This document shows, piece after piece, positions 6,892 to 14,158 of a stretch of 15,957 nucleotides of DNA. The position numbers and the translations under genes were made by a program. The notes beneath the pieces are model-generated. The model did no database searches. It was not told the origin of the DNA and worked only from the letters and a program-made list of their open reading frames with translations. Within the stretch, counting starts at the first letter, position 1. The number at the start of each line of letters is the position of its first letter. The stretch is from contig JAFYJX010000070.1 of the NCBI GenBank assembly GCA_017537905.1, forward strand, positions 1-15,957. The letters run 5' to 3'. Origin of the DNA: Clostridiales bacterium (GTDB lineage Bacteria; Bacillota_A; Clostridia; Saccharofermentanales; Saccharofermentanaceae).

Positions 6892-7724
6892 CTTATCAAC
6901 ACCTCCGACCAGGCGCCCTCAATGGGCATTCCCGGTAATTCCAAAACTCCGGCATCTCTTAATCTCTTCCTGCTCTCATAGACGCCTGCGCCTGCCGGAA
7001 TAGGCGCCATGAAGCACTTTATTCCCCTGGCGGTCCAGTCCTCTGCCAGAGGCACCAGGTCAGCAGAGGCCGTCCCCGAATGGTTACAGCAGATAAGTAC
7101 TCTGTCAAATCCGGAGTCAGGAATGACAGCGCCCGGAACGGCCGGGATGACCATTATCTCCGGGAGCTTCTCTTTCTCCAAAAACTCCGTAATATCTCTC
7201 TTCTCAGGCTCTTTTCCCTCACTGTATTCGGAATAGATCCCGTTTATGTCAGGTGACATGATCAGATGCGCTTTGTAGAGGTGCTGACTGCCTTCCGCAT
7301 TTTTGAAAACAACTCCGCTCCTGCCTTCTTCGAGGCACTTTACCGCAAATGAGAGATTGCCCGAAGCCTCGCCGGGATCAATATCAGGCGACTTCATGGA
7401 GCCCGTAATGACAAACGGGATATCGAGTGATGCCAAAACCCTTGCTGCAAGCTGCGCGAAAAAAGCACATGTATCGGTTCCGTGGGTTATAAGGATCCCG
7501 TCAAAGCCCTTGGCCTCAGGAACTATCTTCTTCAGGGCATCGCGGTAGAGATAAGGAGTCGCGTCCTCCGAAGAATAAGTCCTGAACTCAGGGAAGGAAA
7601 ATTCGTGGGACGGATAGTTTTCGAGCAGGAAACCGCGCGCGAATGAAGGTTCCCCAAGCATCACCGTACCGGAGCTGTTATAAGAGGAGATCGTTCCTCC
7701 GAGCATCGCGCCTAATATCCTCAT
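6888..7724 (-). CDS. Short L-asparaginase-family amidohydrolase
   Basis: Member of the asparaginase/glutaminase family, which releases ammonia from asparagine or related amides through a Thr nucleophile. The 278 residues are somewhat short against the usual 320-350. Key residues can be placed: Thr11 in LGGTISS, the second catalytic set Thr83-Asp84 in ITHGTDT, and Lys111 in GSMKSPD. The C-terminal domain carries NHSGTAS and PIPAGAGVYESRK, the expected small C-terminal subdomain. There is no signal peptide, so it is a cytoplasmic type I-like form. GGAAGGAAAGGGAA precedes the ATG at 7722-7724. It is the first gene of the string leading into the cysteine protein, ACP and ketosynthase. Whether it serves that pathway (for example amide hydrolysis) or general nitrogen metabolism is open. 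Confidence 0.85.
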   Translation of the reverse strand: MRILGAMLGGTISSYNSSGTVMLGEPSFARGFLLENYPSHEFSFPEFRTYSSEDATPYLYRDALKKIVPEAKGFDGILITHGTDTCAFFAQLAARVLASLDIPFVITGSMKSPDIDPGEASGNLSFAVKCLEEGRSGVVFKNAEGSQHLYKAHLIMSPDINGIYSEYSEGKEPEKRDITEFLEKEKLPEIMVIPAVPGAVIPDSGFDRVLICCNHSGTASADLVPLAEDWTARGIKCFMAPIPAGAGVYESRKRLRDAGVLELPGMPIEGAWSEVLIR

Positions 7725-7792
7725 TTCCCTTTCCTTCCAAAGCCAAAGAATAGTAAAATCTACCCATACAATTATAAGTCACGAGGTTTTAT
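7725..7792. promoter_or_regulatory. Divergent promoter region between the asparaginase and exonuclease III genes
   Basis: This 68-base gap must hold the start signals for both directions. For the minus strand there is a perfect TATAAT (7771-7776) with a partial -35, TTCTCA (7794-7799), 17 bases away. For the plus strand TACAAT (7767-7772) is a good -10 but no clear -35 is visible. The overlap of the two -10 elements suggests mutually exclusive firing. Confidence 0.35.
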
Positions 7793-8554
7793 ATGAGAAT
7801 AGCGAGCTGGAACGTAAACGGAATCAGGGCGGTTGCAACAAAAGGATTTGCGGAGAGCCTGGAAAAGATCGGCGCTGACATAATCGGCATCCAGGAGATC
7901 AAGGCTATGCCGGACCAGTTAGGCCCTGAGATCACCGATATTCCGGGCTACAAGAGCTGGTTCTATTCCGCCGAGCGCAAAGGCTATTCCGGCACGGCTC
8001 TCTATTCCAGGATAGAACCCAAGAGCGTCGAATTCGGATTCGGCGTTGAGGAATTCGACCACGAAGGACGCGTTATCAAGGCTGATTTCGGCGATTTCGT
8101 ACTCTTCAACATCTACTTCCCGAACGGCGGCAGAGGCGATGATTTCGTCAAGTTTAAGCTCAGGTTCTACGACTGCTTCCTCGACCAGGTAGACGCACTG
8201 AAAGCTAAGGGCAAGGAAGTCATCTGCTGCGGCGACGTTAATACCGCTCATAAGGAGATCGACCTGTCCAACCCAAAGGCTAATTCGAAGATATCCGGCT
8301 TCCTTCCCGAAGAACGCGCATATATGGACAAGTTCATCGAAAGAGGCCTTACGGATACATTCAGAATGCTCCATCCCGACGATAAGGAATGCTACACCTG
8401 GTGGTCTTACAAGACCGCCGCAAGAGAGCGTAACGTAGGCTGGAGAATTGACTATTTCTTCACAACAGACGGGCTTAATTCACGCGTCAAGGAATCCAAC
8501 ATGATGACTGACATCATGGGTTCCGATCACTGCCCTATCTATCTGGATATTTAA
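7793..8554 (+). CDS. xth: Exodeoxyribonuclease III (AP endonuclease)
   Basis: DNA repair nuclease that cleaves at abasic sites and degrades duplex DNA 3' to 5'. It is 253 residues, the usual length. The exonuclease-endonuclease-phosphatase fold motifs are complete: Asn7 in SWNVNGIRA, metal-binding Glu35 in IQEIK, Tyr108 in YFPNGG, Asp148 and Asn150 in GDVNTAH, Asp220 in WRIDYFF, and the catalytic Asp245-His246 in GSDHCPI. GAGG (7783-7786) sits six bases before the ATG. It is the only plus-strand gene in the window, divergent from the asparaginase gene. It overlaps the stop codon of the convergent EAL-domain gene by four bases, and no terminator separates them. Confidence 0.96.
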   Translation: MRIASWNVNGIRAVATKGFAESLEKIGADIIGIQEIKAMPDQLGPEITDIPGYKSWFYSAERKGYSGTALYSRIEPKSVEFGFGVEEFDHEGRVIKADFGDFVLFNIYFPNGGRGDDFVKFKLRFYDCFLDQVDALKAKGKEVICCGDVNTAHKEIDLSNPKANSKISGFLPEERAYMDKFIERGLTDTFRMLHPDDKECYTWWSYKTAARERNVGWRIDYFFTTDGLNSRVKESNMMTDIMGSDHCPIYLDI

Positions 8555-11500
8555 GAGTCTCTCGAATTCAGTTCAAACAGACGGCCGTTGATGTCGAGCT
8601 TCGTAATGGATCCCGTTACCTGGAAATCCATATCTTCCGAATGTTTCGGAACATCGAGGCTCGTAAAGATGACACCTTCGACCTTGGAATTGGATACTCT
8701 GACCTTGACCCTGTCATCCATTCCTCTGTAGATGCCGGCCTGCTTGCCGCCTAAGTCAACACGCAAAGTAACGTAATCGATGATGATGTTCGAAGGTGCT
8801 GCCGTACCGGATCCGACGACAGTAATGTCATGCGCTTTGGACTGTGCGATCACGGTCGCGCTGTAGATGCTTATCTGGAGCTTTTCGGAGTGCTTCGAAC
8901 CGATCATGACGATCTCCGAGCCTTCGAAATCCATATTTACCGAAGAGTGCTCGATCATCATGTCGCACCTTCCCATGAAAGAACCGATGCCTATCGCAGA
9001 CAACGCAACGCTCTTGATGCCGATGAAACAGTTGCCGATCAGAGGATCGATGTCACCGGTATTGGAGCCGATTCCGACAGAATGCTGTCCCATGAGGTTG
9101 AGCTTATACATGCCTCTTCTGATGGTAATATGTCCGCCGAGGCCGCTTCCGATCGCAACGCTCCTGTTGGCATTTACCGTGACTTCGATAAGTCCGTCCT
9201 GATCGAAAACAAGGTCTCCGTGATAAGAATCCATGTCATTTCCGATACCGAATGTCTCGACACCCGTAGAGCTTATGGACAGGTTTCCGACACCCTCGAA
9301 AGTAAGGCTCGAGGAAGGAGATACCTTGATGCCGCCGCCTGCGAGCATATTCTCACCGGTAAGCGAGAGAACGACTTCGCAGTCATCGCCGATCAAGATC
9401 GCAGCATCATGACCCTTGCCGGTAAATGAGCAGTTCTCTATAGCGATCTTGCCCTTATATCCGTTCTCGATCTCGAGGTTGATCAATGCATCGTCACCGG
9501 GCACGCCGATGATATGAAGATCCCTGTGAGTTACATGGCCTGATGTAACATGGATCGTGTTGTAGCCTTCCTTGATAAGGATCGGCAGCGAGATCCTGGC
9601 TTCCCTGCCCGCAATATAATCTCTCTTTGTACGTTTCTTTGTCCTGTTGGCACTGTATCTGATGATCTCGTCCTTGATCGAGGGCGCGATCGATTTCGCG
9701 ATCTTCGCCGAAGGACGCGCGGTATAGAATCCCTGGATGAGGTCTATTCCGAGATTTATCACGGTCTCGACCTCTTCAGATGTCTCAACGCCTTCAGCCA
9801 ATGCCATTATGTTGTTGTCGTGGGAGAACTCGATAATGTCCTTAACAAAGTGCTGCTTTTGAGGTGACTCCTGAATGTTTGCCAGAAGCGCCCTGTCGAT
9901 CTTTACGTAATTCGGCATGTAGCGGAGAAGGTTGCTGACGTTGGAATAACCGGTGCCATAGTCATCTACGGCGGTCTCGAATCCGGCCTTCATGTATTCG
10001 GCCTTCATGGCATTCAATTCTTCATCATTGATCTCAGACTGCTCCGTGAATTCAACGACAAGCCTGCCCGCAAAAGCCTTGGCTTTATCTGCCACGATCT
10101 GCATATCTTCGTGCTTCAGGCGCTGGCCCGGGATCGAGTTGATGAAGATCTTTGCTTCAGGATCGAACTTGTCAGCATTCTTATTGATATATGTCAGGAC
10201 ATTGTTGAATGTCGCATTCTCGATATCGTAAAGCCTGTTGAAAATGCCGGCATACTTGATCACCAGGAGCGGCTGGATAACAGGATGCATATCGACTCTC
10301 ATCAATGCTTCATATGCAAAGATCTCGCCATTCTTCGCGTTTATGATCGGCTGGAAATAGTAGTTGATCTTATTCTTGTCGAGGATATCGTTTACGATCT
10401 TTGCCTCCTCGATCTGTGAGTCATTGAAGCCGTCTGCATTGAGTTTCTGGAGACTCGACTTCTGACCGTTCTTGCGGGACAATGCAACACTTACGAGGCT
10501 CTCGTAATCAGCCTTCGTTCTCGGTGTTCCTTCCGAAGTTCCGTAATATACTTCGAGCCTTCTACAGCCTTCTTCGAGAGATGCGTTATAGAGTTCGATC
10601 TTCTGGTAAAGCTCTTTGACTCTGTCTTCCAGGAGATCTTCCGTGTTGATATTCGCGCCTGCGACTTCCATTGCGACCATCTCGCCGTTGCCCATGCAGT
10701 ACACGCGTCCTCTTGTGAAGACCTCGCCCAGATAGCGGCCGAGGCTGATGATGGCATTGTCGCCTGCTGCTCTTCCGTTGTCGTTGTTGATCTTTGCGAG
10801 GTTCTTGATATCGACCGCGAGGACACCGACCTTCTCGTTCTCTCCCAGAGGGTTCATTGTGACGATGTCTTCAGTCTGTCTTAAGAAGCCGTTGTAATTG
10901 TAGATACCCGTAAGCGGATCTCTGATGAGGTTCGCTTCAAGCTTCCTGTTGATCACAGCGAGCTCATCGTATCTTCTGAAGTTCTCGAGGCCCCTCATTA
11001 TGCTGTGGAGCCAGAAGCGGTACGACTTCCTGTAAGATCTCGGTTCGGTAAATGAGAGGACAGCGTATCCGAAGATGGATTCCTCGAAATGCAGGGACGT
11101 GAAGAAGAATGCTTCCGGCTTCATCCTGCTGGCATCGAGTCTCGGAATAAGAACATTCCTGTCGAAATAAACGTCGTCGCTTACTCTGTCGCAGTTGAGA
11201 TTTTCGGGACGGCACGCGATAACATGCATCATCTTTCTCGTGAAGAATTTGTCGGTATCGGAAAGCCTCCCGGGCGACAGTCTGGAATCGTCGATCGCAC
11301 CGGACATCGCCTTCGCCTTAGCCTGCCACTTGTCGTTAAGGCAGATCGAGAAACTCTCGAAATCCCTTATCTGGAATACATAGGAGAATGTCGTTTTCAT
11401 GAGGCCGTTAAAATCATTTTGAATGACCAAGTCCTCATCCAGATGGTTAAAAGAAGAGAATACGCTGTTGTGCGAAGTATCCGTATCCCAGCGTTTGCGG

Positions 11501-12393
11501 AGCTTTGTCTCATACTGGACCTTATCCTCGCTGCATCCGCATGTCCTGCCGCAGAAAAAGTCTCCCAGTTCCTTAAACGGCTCGGCCTTTTTGCCTTCCA
11601 GCGAATCGAAAAGCCTTTCGAGCGCATAAGAACCCATGGCCCTCGCCGGGATCTTGATCGAAGTTATCGGCTTCGGTGAATATCTGCCCTCTTCTGTCGA
11701 ATCGTAACCTGCAACGGCAATATCTTCAGGAACCCTGATGCCGCCCTCTTCGAGAGCCTTGCAAAGTCCGATCGCCATGCAGTCGTTAGCGCATGCAATT
11801 GCCTGCGGGTATTTTCCGCCCTTTTTGATCAGGCGGTCGCCAAGACTCTCACCGCTCGTATACCAGAAGTCGCCATAGAAGACCCTGTCTCTTCCGACGG
11901 AGAGGCTGTGCTCACTCATGGCATCAATGAACGCCTGAAGTCTCTGCTTGGAATAGTGGTGCCATGCCTTGCCCGTGAGGAACGCGATATCAGTATAGCC
12001 GTGCTCTTCAATAAGGTGGTTTACGAGCATCTTTACAGCATCGTAATGGTTCGGGAAGATCGACGGATAATACTTGCTCTCCTTATCGATAAAGACAACA
12101 GGACACTTGCACCGCTCGTGGATCATCTCCTCGATGCTGTCTGAGAGGCCCGGTGACTGCAATGTGTCCGCCATAACGGCAACAGCGTCAAATTCCTCGA
12201 AAGGAACAAGCGTGAATATCGACGTCTCGCCGACTTCACGACCGAGATTATTCTGATATTTCAGATAGCTCGAGAACACCAGAACATCAGCGTTATGCTT
12301 GAACGCATTCTCGATAAAACCCTCAATAAACTGAGACTGATAGTATTCATCAGCCTGGGCGACAAGTAATGCTATTCTTTTGCGGTCCGCCAT
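8551..12393 (-). CDS. LacI-type sensor / degenerate GGDEF / EAL protein with C-terminal beta-helix-like repeats
   Basis: A 1280-residue multidomain signalling protein, predicted cytoplasmic (no signal peptide or membrane segment seen). Residues 5-285: a LacI/GalR-type periplasmic-binding-protein fold (ACANDCMAIG, VPEDIAVAGYD, TSIKIPA) lacking the N-terminal helix-turn-helix. Residues 300-480: an unassigned, possibly GAF-like region. Residues 490-640: a GGDEF domain beginning DPLTGIYN, whose signature has decayed to GNGEM (568-572), so cyclase activity is unlikely. Residues 675-895: an EAL domain with Glu695 in YEALMR, Asn752, Glu781, Asp810-Asp811 in DDYGTGYS, Lys831, Glu867 and Gln887, consistent with an active c-di-GMP phosphodiesterase. 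Residues 935-1280: beta-rich repeats resembling a right-handed beta-helix. AGAGG precedes the ATG at 12391-12393. The gene lies 67 bases after the DUF4236 gene on the same strand without a visible terminator. Confidence 0.88.
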   Translation of the reverse strand: MADRKRIALLVAQADEYYQSQFIEGFIENAFKHNADVLVFSSYLKYQNNLGREVGETSIFTLVPFEEFDAVAVMADTLQSPGLSDSIEEMIHERCKCPVVFIDKESKYYPSIFPNHYDAVKMLVNHLIEEHGYTDIAFLTGKAWHHYSKQRLQAFIDAMSEHSLSVGRDRVFYGDFWYTSGESLGDRLIKKGGKYPQAIACANDCMAIGLCKALEEGGIRVPEDIAVAGYDSTEEGRYSPKPITSIKIPARAMGSYALERLFDSLEGKKAEPFKELGDFFCGRTCGCSEDKVQYETKLRKRWDTDTSHNSVFSSFNHLDEDLVIQNDFNGLMKTTFSYVFQIRDFESFSICLNDKWQAKAKAMSGAIDDSRLSPGRLSDTDKFFTRKMMHVIACRPENLNCDRVSDDVYFDRNVLIPRLDASRMKPEAFFFTSLHFEESIFGYAVLSFTEPRSYRKSYRFWLHSIMRGLENFRRYDELAVINRKLEANLIRDPLTGIYNYNGFLRQTEDIVTMNPLGENEKVGVLAVDIKNLAKINNDNGRAAGDNAIISLGRYLGEVFTRGRVYCMGNGEMVAMEVAGANINTEDLLEDRVKELYQKIELYNASLEEGCRRLEVYYGTSEGTPRTKADYESLVSVALSRKNGQKSSLQKLNADGFNDSQIEEAKIVNDILDKNKINYYFQPIINAKNGEIFAYEALMRVDMHPVIQPLLVIKYAGIFNRLYDIENATFNNVLTYINKNADKFDPEAKIFINSIPGQRLKHEDMQIVADKAKAFAGRLVVEFTEQSEINDEELNAMKAEYMKAGFETAVDDYGTGYSNVSNLLRYMPNYVKIDRALLANIQESPQKQHFVKDIIEFSHDNNIMALAEGVETSEEVETVINLGIDLIQGFYTARPSAKIAKSIAPSIKDEIIRYSANRTKKRTKRDYIAGREARISLPILIKEGYNTIHVTSGHVTHRDLHIIGVPGDDALINLEIENGYKGKIAIENCSFTGKGHDAAILIGDDCEVVLSLTGENMLAGGGIKVSPSSSLTFEGVGNLSISSTGVETFGIGNDMDSYHGDLVFDQDGLIEVTVNANRSVAIGSGLGGHITIRRGMYKLNLMGQHSVGIGSNTGDIDPLIGNCFIGIKSVALSAIGIGSFMGRCDMMIEHSSVNMDFEGSEIVMIGSKHSEKLQISIYSATVIAQSKAHDITVVGSGTAAPSNIIIDYVTLRVDLGGKQAGIYRGMDDRVKVRVSNSKVEGVIFTSLDVPKHSEDMDFQVTGSITKLDINGRLFELNSRDS
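8719..9276 (-). repeat. Roughly 28-residue IGS repeats in the C-terminus of the EAL protein
   Basis: In the encoded protein (residues about 1040-1225) a [V/I]-G-[S/N] turn recurs with conserved glycines at 1051, 1082, 1109, 1137, 1165, 1194 and 1220. The spacings are 31, 27, 28, 28, 29 and 26. Each turn is followed by alternating hydrophobic residues such as HITIRRG and DMMIEHS. The regular period and strand pattern fit rungs of a parallel beta-helix. Similar GIG-turn repeats occur in clostridial surface proteins, from general knowledge. Confidence 0.65.
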
Positions 12394-12461
12394 GATAGAC
12401 CTCTACTTACAAATCCAAAATCTCAGTTTAAAGCACTTATGTTATCAATCTAAATTTCCGT

Positions 12462-13523
12462 TTATGCGAGCACTCTGTCAACAGGAGCATATCCCGTTGT
12501 CTTCTTAAACTTAACGATGCTCTCGAAGCTCTCTAAACAATCCGAAGGATCGATACGCTCGAAATTCAATGTGGCAAGAGCATCTCTCTTGATCTTTACG
12601 GATGCGATAGTAACTTCCTCATCATTGCCTGTTGCAGGATTCAGAACCTTATCAACGGCGTGGATGATAACCTGCTTAACAGGGAGAAGCGCGAAAGTAT
12701 CTCTTGCGACTCTGAGCATCGTACTCGATACGTAATCCTGAACGAGTTCATAGTATGCAGACTTCGTGAAATCCTTCATGACGATCTCGCCGTTTGCCTT
12801 CATGTCAGGATACTGTGTCGGGATGATATCGTCGGACTTAACCTGGAATTCGATCTCAAGGAGATTCGGATCGTCTGTTCCTACTTCAAATCCGCTTCCG
12901 TATTCGAGGAGATCATCGAAAGGTCCGACCTCAGCGATTACCTTAAAATATGCATCGATATCGCCGGCAATTACGCTCTGCGCGAAAGGCTGGAGTTCCT
13001 TCAGCTTGCCTGATACCGCACCGTTTGCGATTGCTTCCCAATCGATATAACCGTCAGACTGCTTATGAACGGACTTGAGTGCGTCGATTCCAGCTGCGAA
13101 TTCTTCGATCTTAGCCTTGGATGCTGCGATGAGTTCTTCATTTACTGCGGGCTTAGCTGCAGCTGCTGTTGCGCCTGCTGCTGCACCTGCTGCGGCTGCT
13201 CCTGCTGCCTTTGTGCCCTTAGGAGCCTTAGCTGCTGCGGCCTTGGGTTCTGCTGCTGCCTTGCCGGCTGCCTTCTTGCCCTTGGCGTCTGCGCCCTTAC
13301 CGGTCAGACCGCCGGTCAAGCCGCTTACAACATTCTTTACGTTGGTATTCTTCGTGTAATAGATACCTGTTCCCGGAATTCCGACCGTGGTCCTTGCCTG
13401 GCCCTTGAGATTTACAGACTGTCTGAATCCGCTCTTGCCAAATGAAACGCTGGGTCCTGATTTGCTTAAGTTAAGCTTCAAGCCTTTGCCCAAAGAGATC
13501 GATTTGCGGAAATTAAGTCCCAT
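12462..13523 (-). CDS. DUF4236 protein with Ala/Lys-rich linker and unassigned C-terminal domain
   Basis: A 353-residue protein. Residues 1-60 match the DUF4236 pattern: NFRKSISLGKGLKLNLSKSG, SVSFGKSG and TTVGIPGTGIYYT, a short beta-rich domain of unknown function. Residues 72-125 form a low-complexity linker of Ala, Lys and Gly encoded by GCT/GCN-rich DNA (13149-13310). Residues 126-353 form a folded-looking alpha/beta domain with no motif I can name; it includes AYFKVIAEVGPFDDLLEYGSG and ends in KKTTGYAPVDRVLA. There is no signal peptide. The linker may tether or position the DUF4236 domain. GGAGG lies about nine bases before the ATG at 13521-13523. It may be cotranscribed with the EAL gene 67 bases downstream. 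Function is unknown; the DUF4236 call is confident, the rest descriptive. Confidence 0.82.
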   Translation of the reverse strand: MGLNFRKSISLGKGLKLNLSKSGPSVSFGKSGFRQSVNLKGQARTTVGIPGTGIYYTKNTNVKNVVSGLTGGLTGKGADAKGKKAAGKAAAEPKAAAAKAPKGTKAAGAAAAGAAAGATAAAAKPAVNEELIAASKAKIEEFAAGIDALKSVHKQSDGYIDWEAIANGAVSGKLKELQPFAQSVIAGDIDAYFKVIAEVGPFDDLLEYGSGFEVGTDDPNLLEIEFQVKSDDIIPTQYPDMKANGEIVMKDFTKSAYYELVQDYVSSTMLRVARDTFALLPVKQVIIHAVDKVLNPATGNDEEVTIASVKIKRDALATLNFERIDPSDCLESFESIVKFKKTTGYAPVDRVLA

Positions 13524-13557
13524 ATGCAGTTCCTCCGGAATAAAAAATGTTAAAACA

Positions 13558-13566
13558 ATTTTACCA
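13558..13566 (-). promoter_or_regulatory. Candidate extended -10 promoter of the DUF4236 gene
   Basis: On the minus strand TGGTAAAAT combines an extended TGn element with TAAAAT (13558-13563), five of six matches to TATAAT, about 35 bases upstream of the start codon. No convincing -35 is seen at 17 bases, which an extended -10 can tolerate. Confidence 0.4.
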
Positions 13567-13809
13567 CAAATCAGTCTGCAAATATGCGTATTCCTATTAA
13601 TTGCGCGTGTTTTTTGGAGCGGCTGTGCCTGGTTTTTCGCGCGTCAAACTCGAATGCACGAAAAATAGCTAAAACTACCCCAAAATCATCACTATTTCTG
13701 CAATTCGCCCCCATATTGCGAAAAAAGTGTCGAAAACGGCCCTTCAATCAGCTTTTTTTCAGCAACTTTTTTGGCAGCAAACGATTTTGAGACGCTTTTT
13801 CTGAAAACC

Positions 13810-13982
13810 GTCCCAAAGGCCTCTGACAGACGGAAACTGTGACGGATTTGGCCAAATGCATTAACGCCACAGTACCCGAAAGAGTCCCAAACCGACTCGT
13901 TTTTGGGACTTATTTACGTAATACTGTCCAAAGTCCCTAAAAACGTACCAAAAACAGAGTGAATCAGGGACTATTTACGCAA
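13810..13982. repeat. GTCCC/GGGAC inverted-motif cluster in the intergenic region
   Basis: AGTCCCAAA (13883-13891) and TTTGGGACT (13902-13910) form a perfect 9-bp inverted repeat with a 10-base loop. AGTCCCT (13932-13938) and AGGGACT (13966-13972) form a second with a 27-base loop. Each right arm is followed by ATTTACGTAA (13912-13921) or ATTTACGCAA (13973-13982), so the unit looks duplicated. Another GTCCCAAA lies at 13810-13817. No coding frame is convincing here, and the adjacent stretch 13567-13809 holds nothing I can identify. Confidence 0.6.
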
Positions 13983-13990
13983 CAACATTT

Positions 13991-14096
13991 TTGGTTACAA
14001 AAACAGCCAAAATTGTAACCACTTTTGTTACCAAAGGCCGAAAGTTACTAAAATGGTTACAAAACCGGCTCATTTTGTAACCAAATCTGTAACCAC
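13991..14096. repeat. Cluster of seven GGTTAC/GTAACC motifs
   Basis: Within about 105 bases the hexamer GGTTAC or a near variant appears seven times in both orientations: GGTTAC at 13993 and 14055, GTAACC at 14015, 14077 and 14089, GTTACC at 14027 and GTTACT at 14044. Most are flanked by A/T runs (TTTTGTAACC, GGTTACAAAA). Several pairs can fold into hairpins. This could be a multi-site binding region or a degraded repeat; function unknown. Confidence 0.6.
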
Positions 14097-14109
14097 CACC
14101 GCCGCCAAC

Positions 14110-14139
14110 AAAAAAGGCCGCCCCACCAACGGAGCGGCC
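14110..14139 (-). terminator. Rho-independent terminator of the sufC-sufB operon
   Basis: On the minus strand GGCCGCTCC-GTTGGT-GGGGCGGCC (14116-14139) forms a 9-bp GC-rich stem with one T-G wobble, followed by TTTTTT (14110-14115). It lies about 20 bases beyond the sufB stop codon, so it ends that operon. Confidence 0.92.
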
Positions 14140-14158
14140 CGCGAAAACCAAATAAAAC

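Noticed and set aside
8830..9429. 199-codon plus-strand frame opposite the EAL gene
   Set aside because: It is the antisense of the beta-helix repeat region with no start signal; the minus-strand frame carries clear domains.
13149..13310. GCT/CTG-rich tract considered as a microsatellite or CRISPR-like array
   Set aside because: It encodes the Ala/Lys linker in frame and has no regular repeat-spacer structure.
13065..13445. Cys-rich plus-strand frame (126 codons) opposite the DUF4236 gene
   Set aside because: The Cys runs are the reverse reading of Ala/Gly codons in the low-complexity linker; there is no ribosome binding site.
13584..13790. Small plus-strand frame in the large intergenic region
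   Set aside because: Basic, low-complexity translation without a ribosome binding site or recognisable domain; it stays unannotated.
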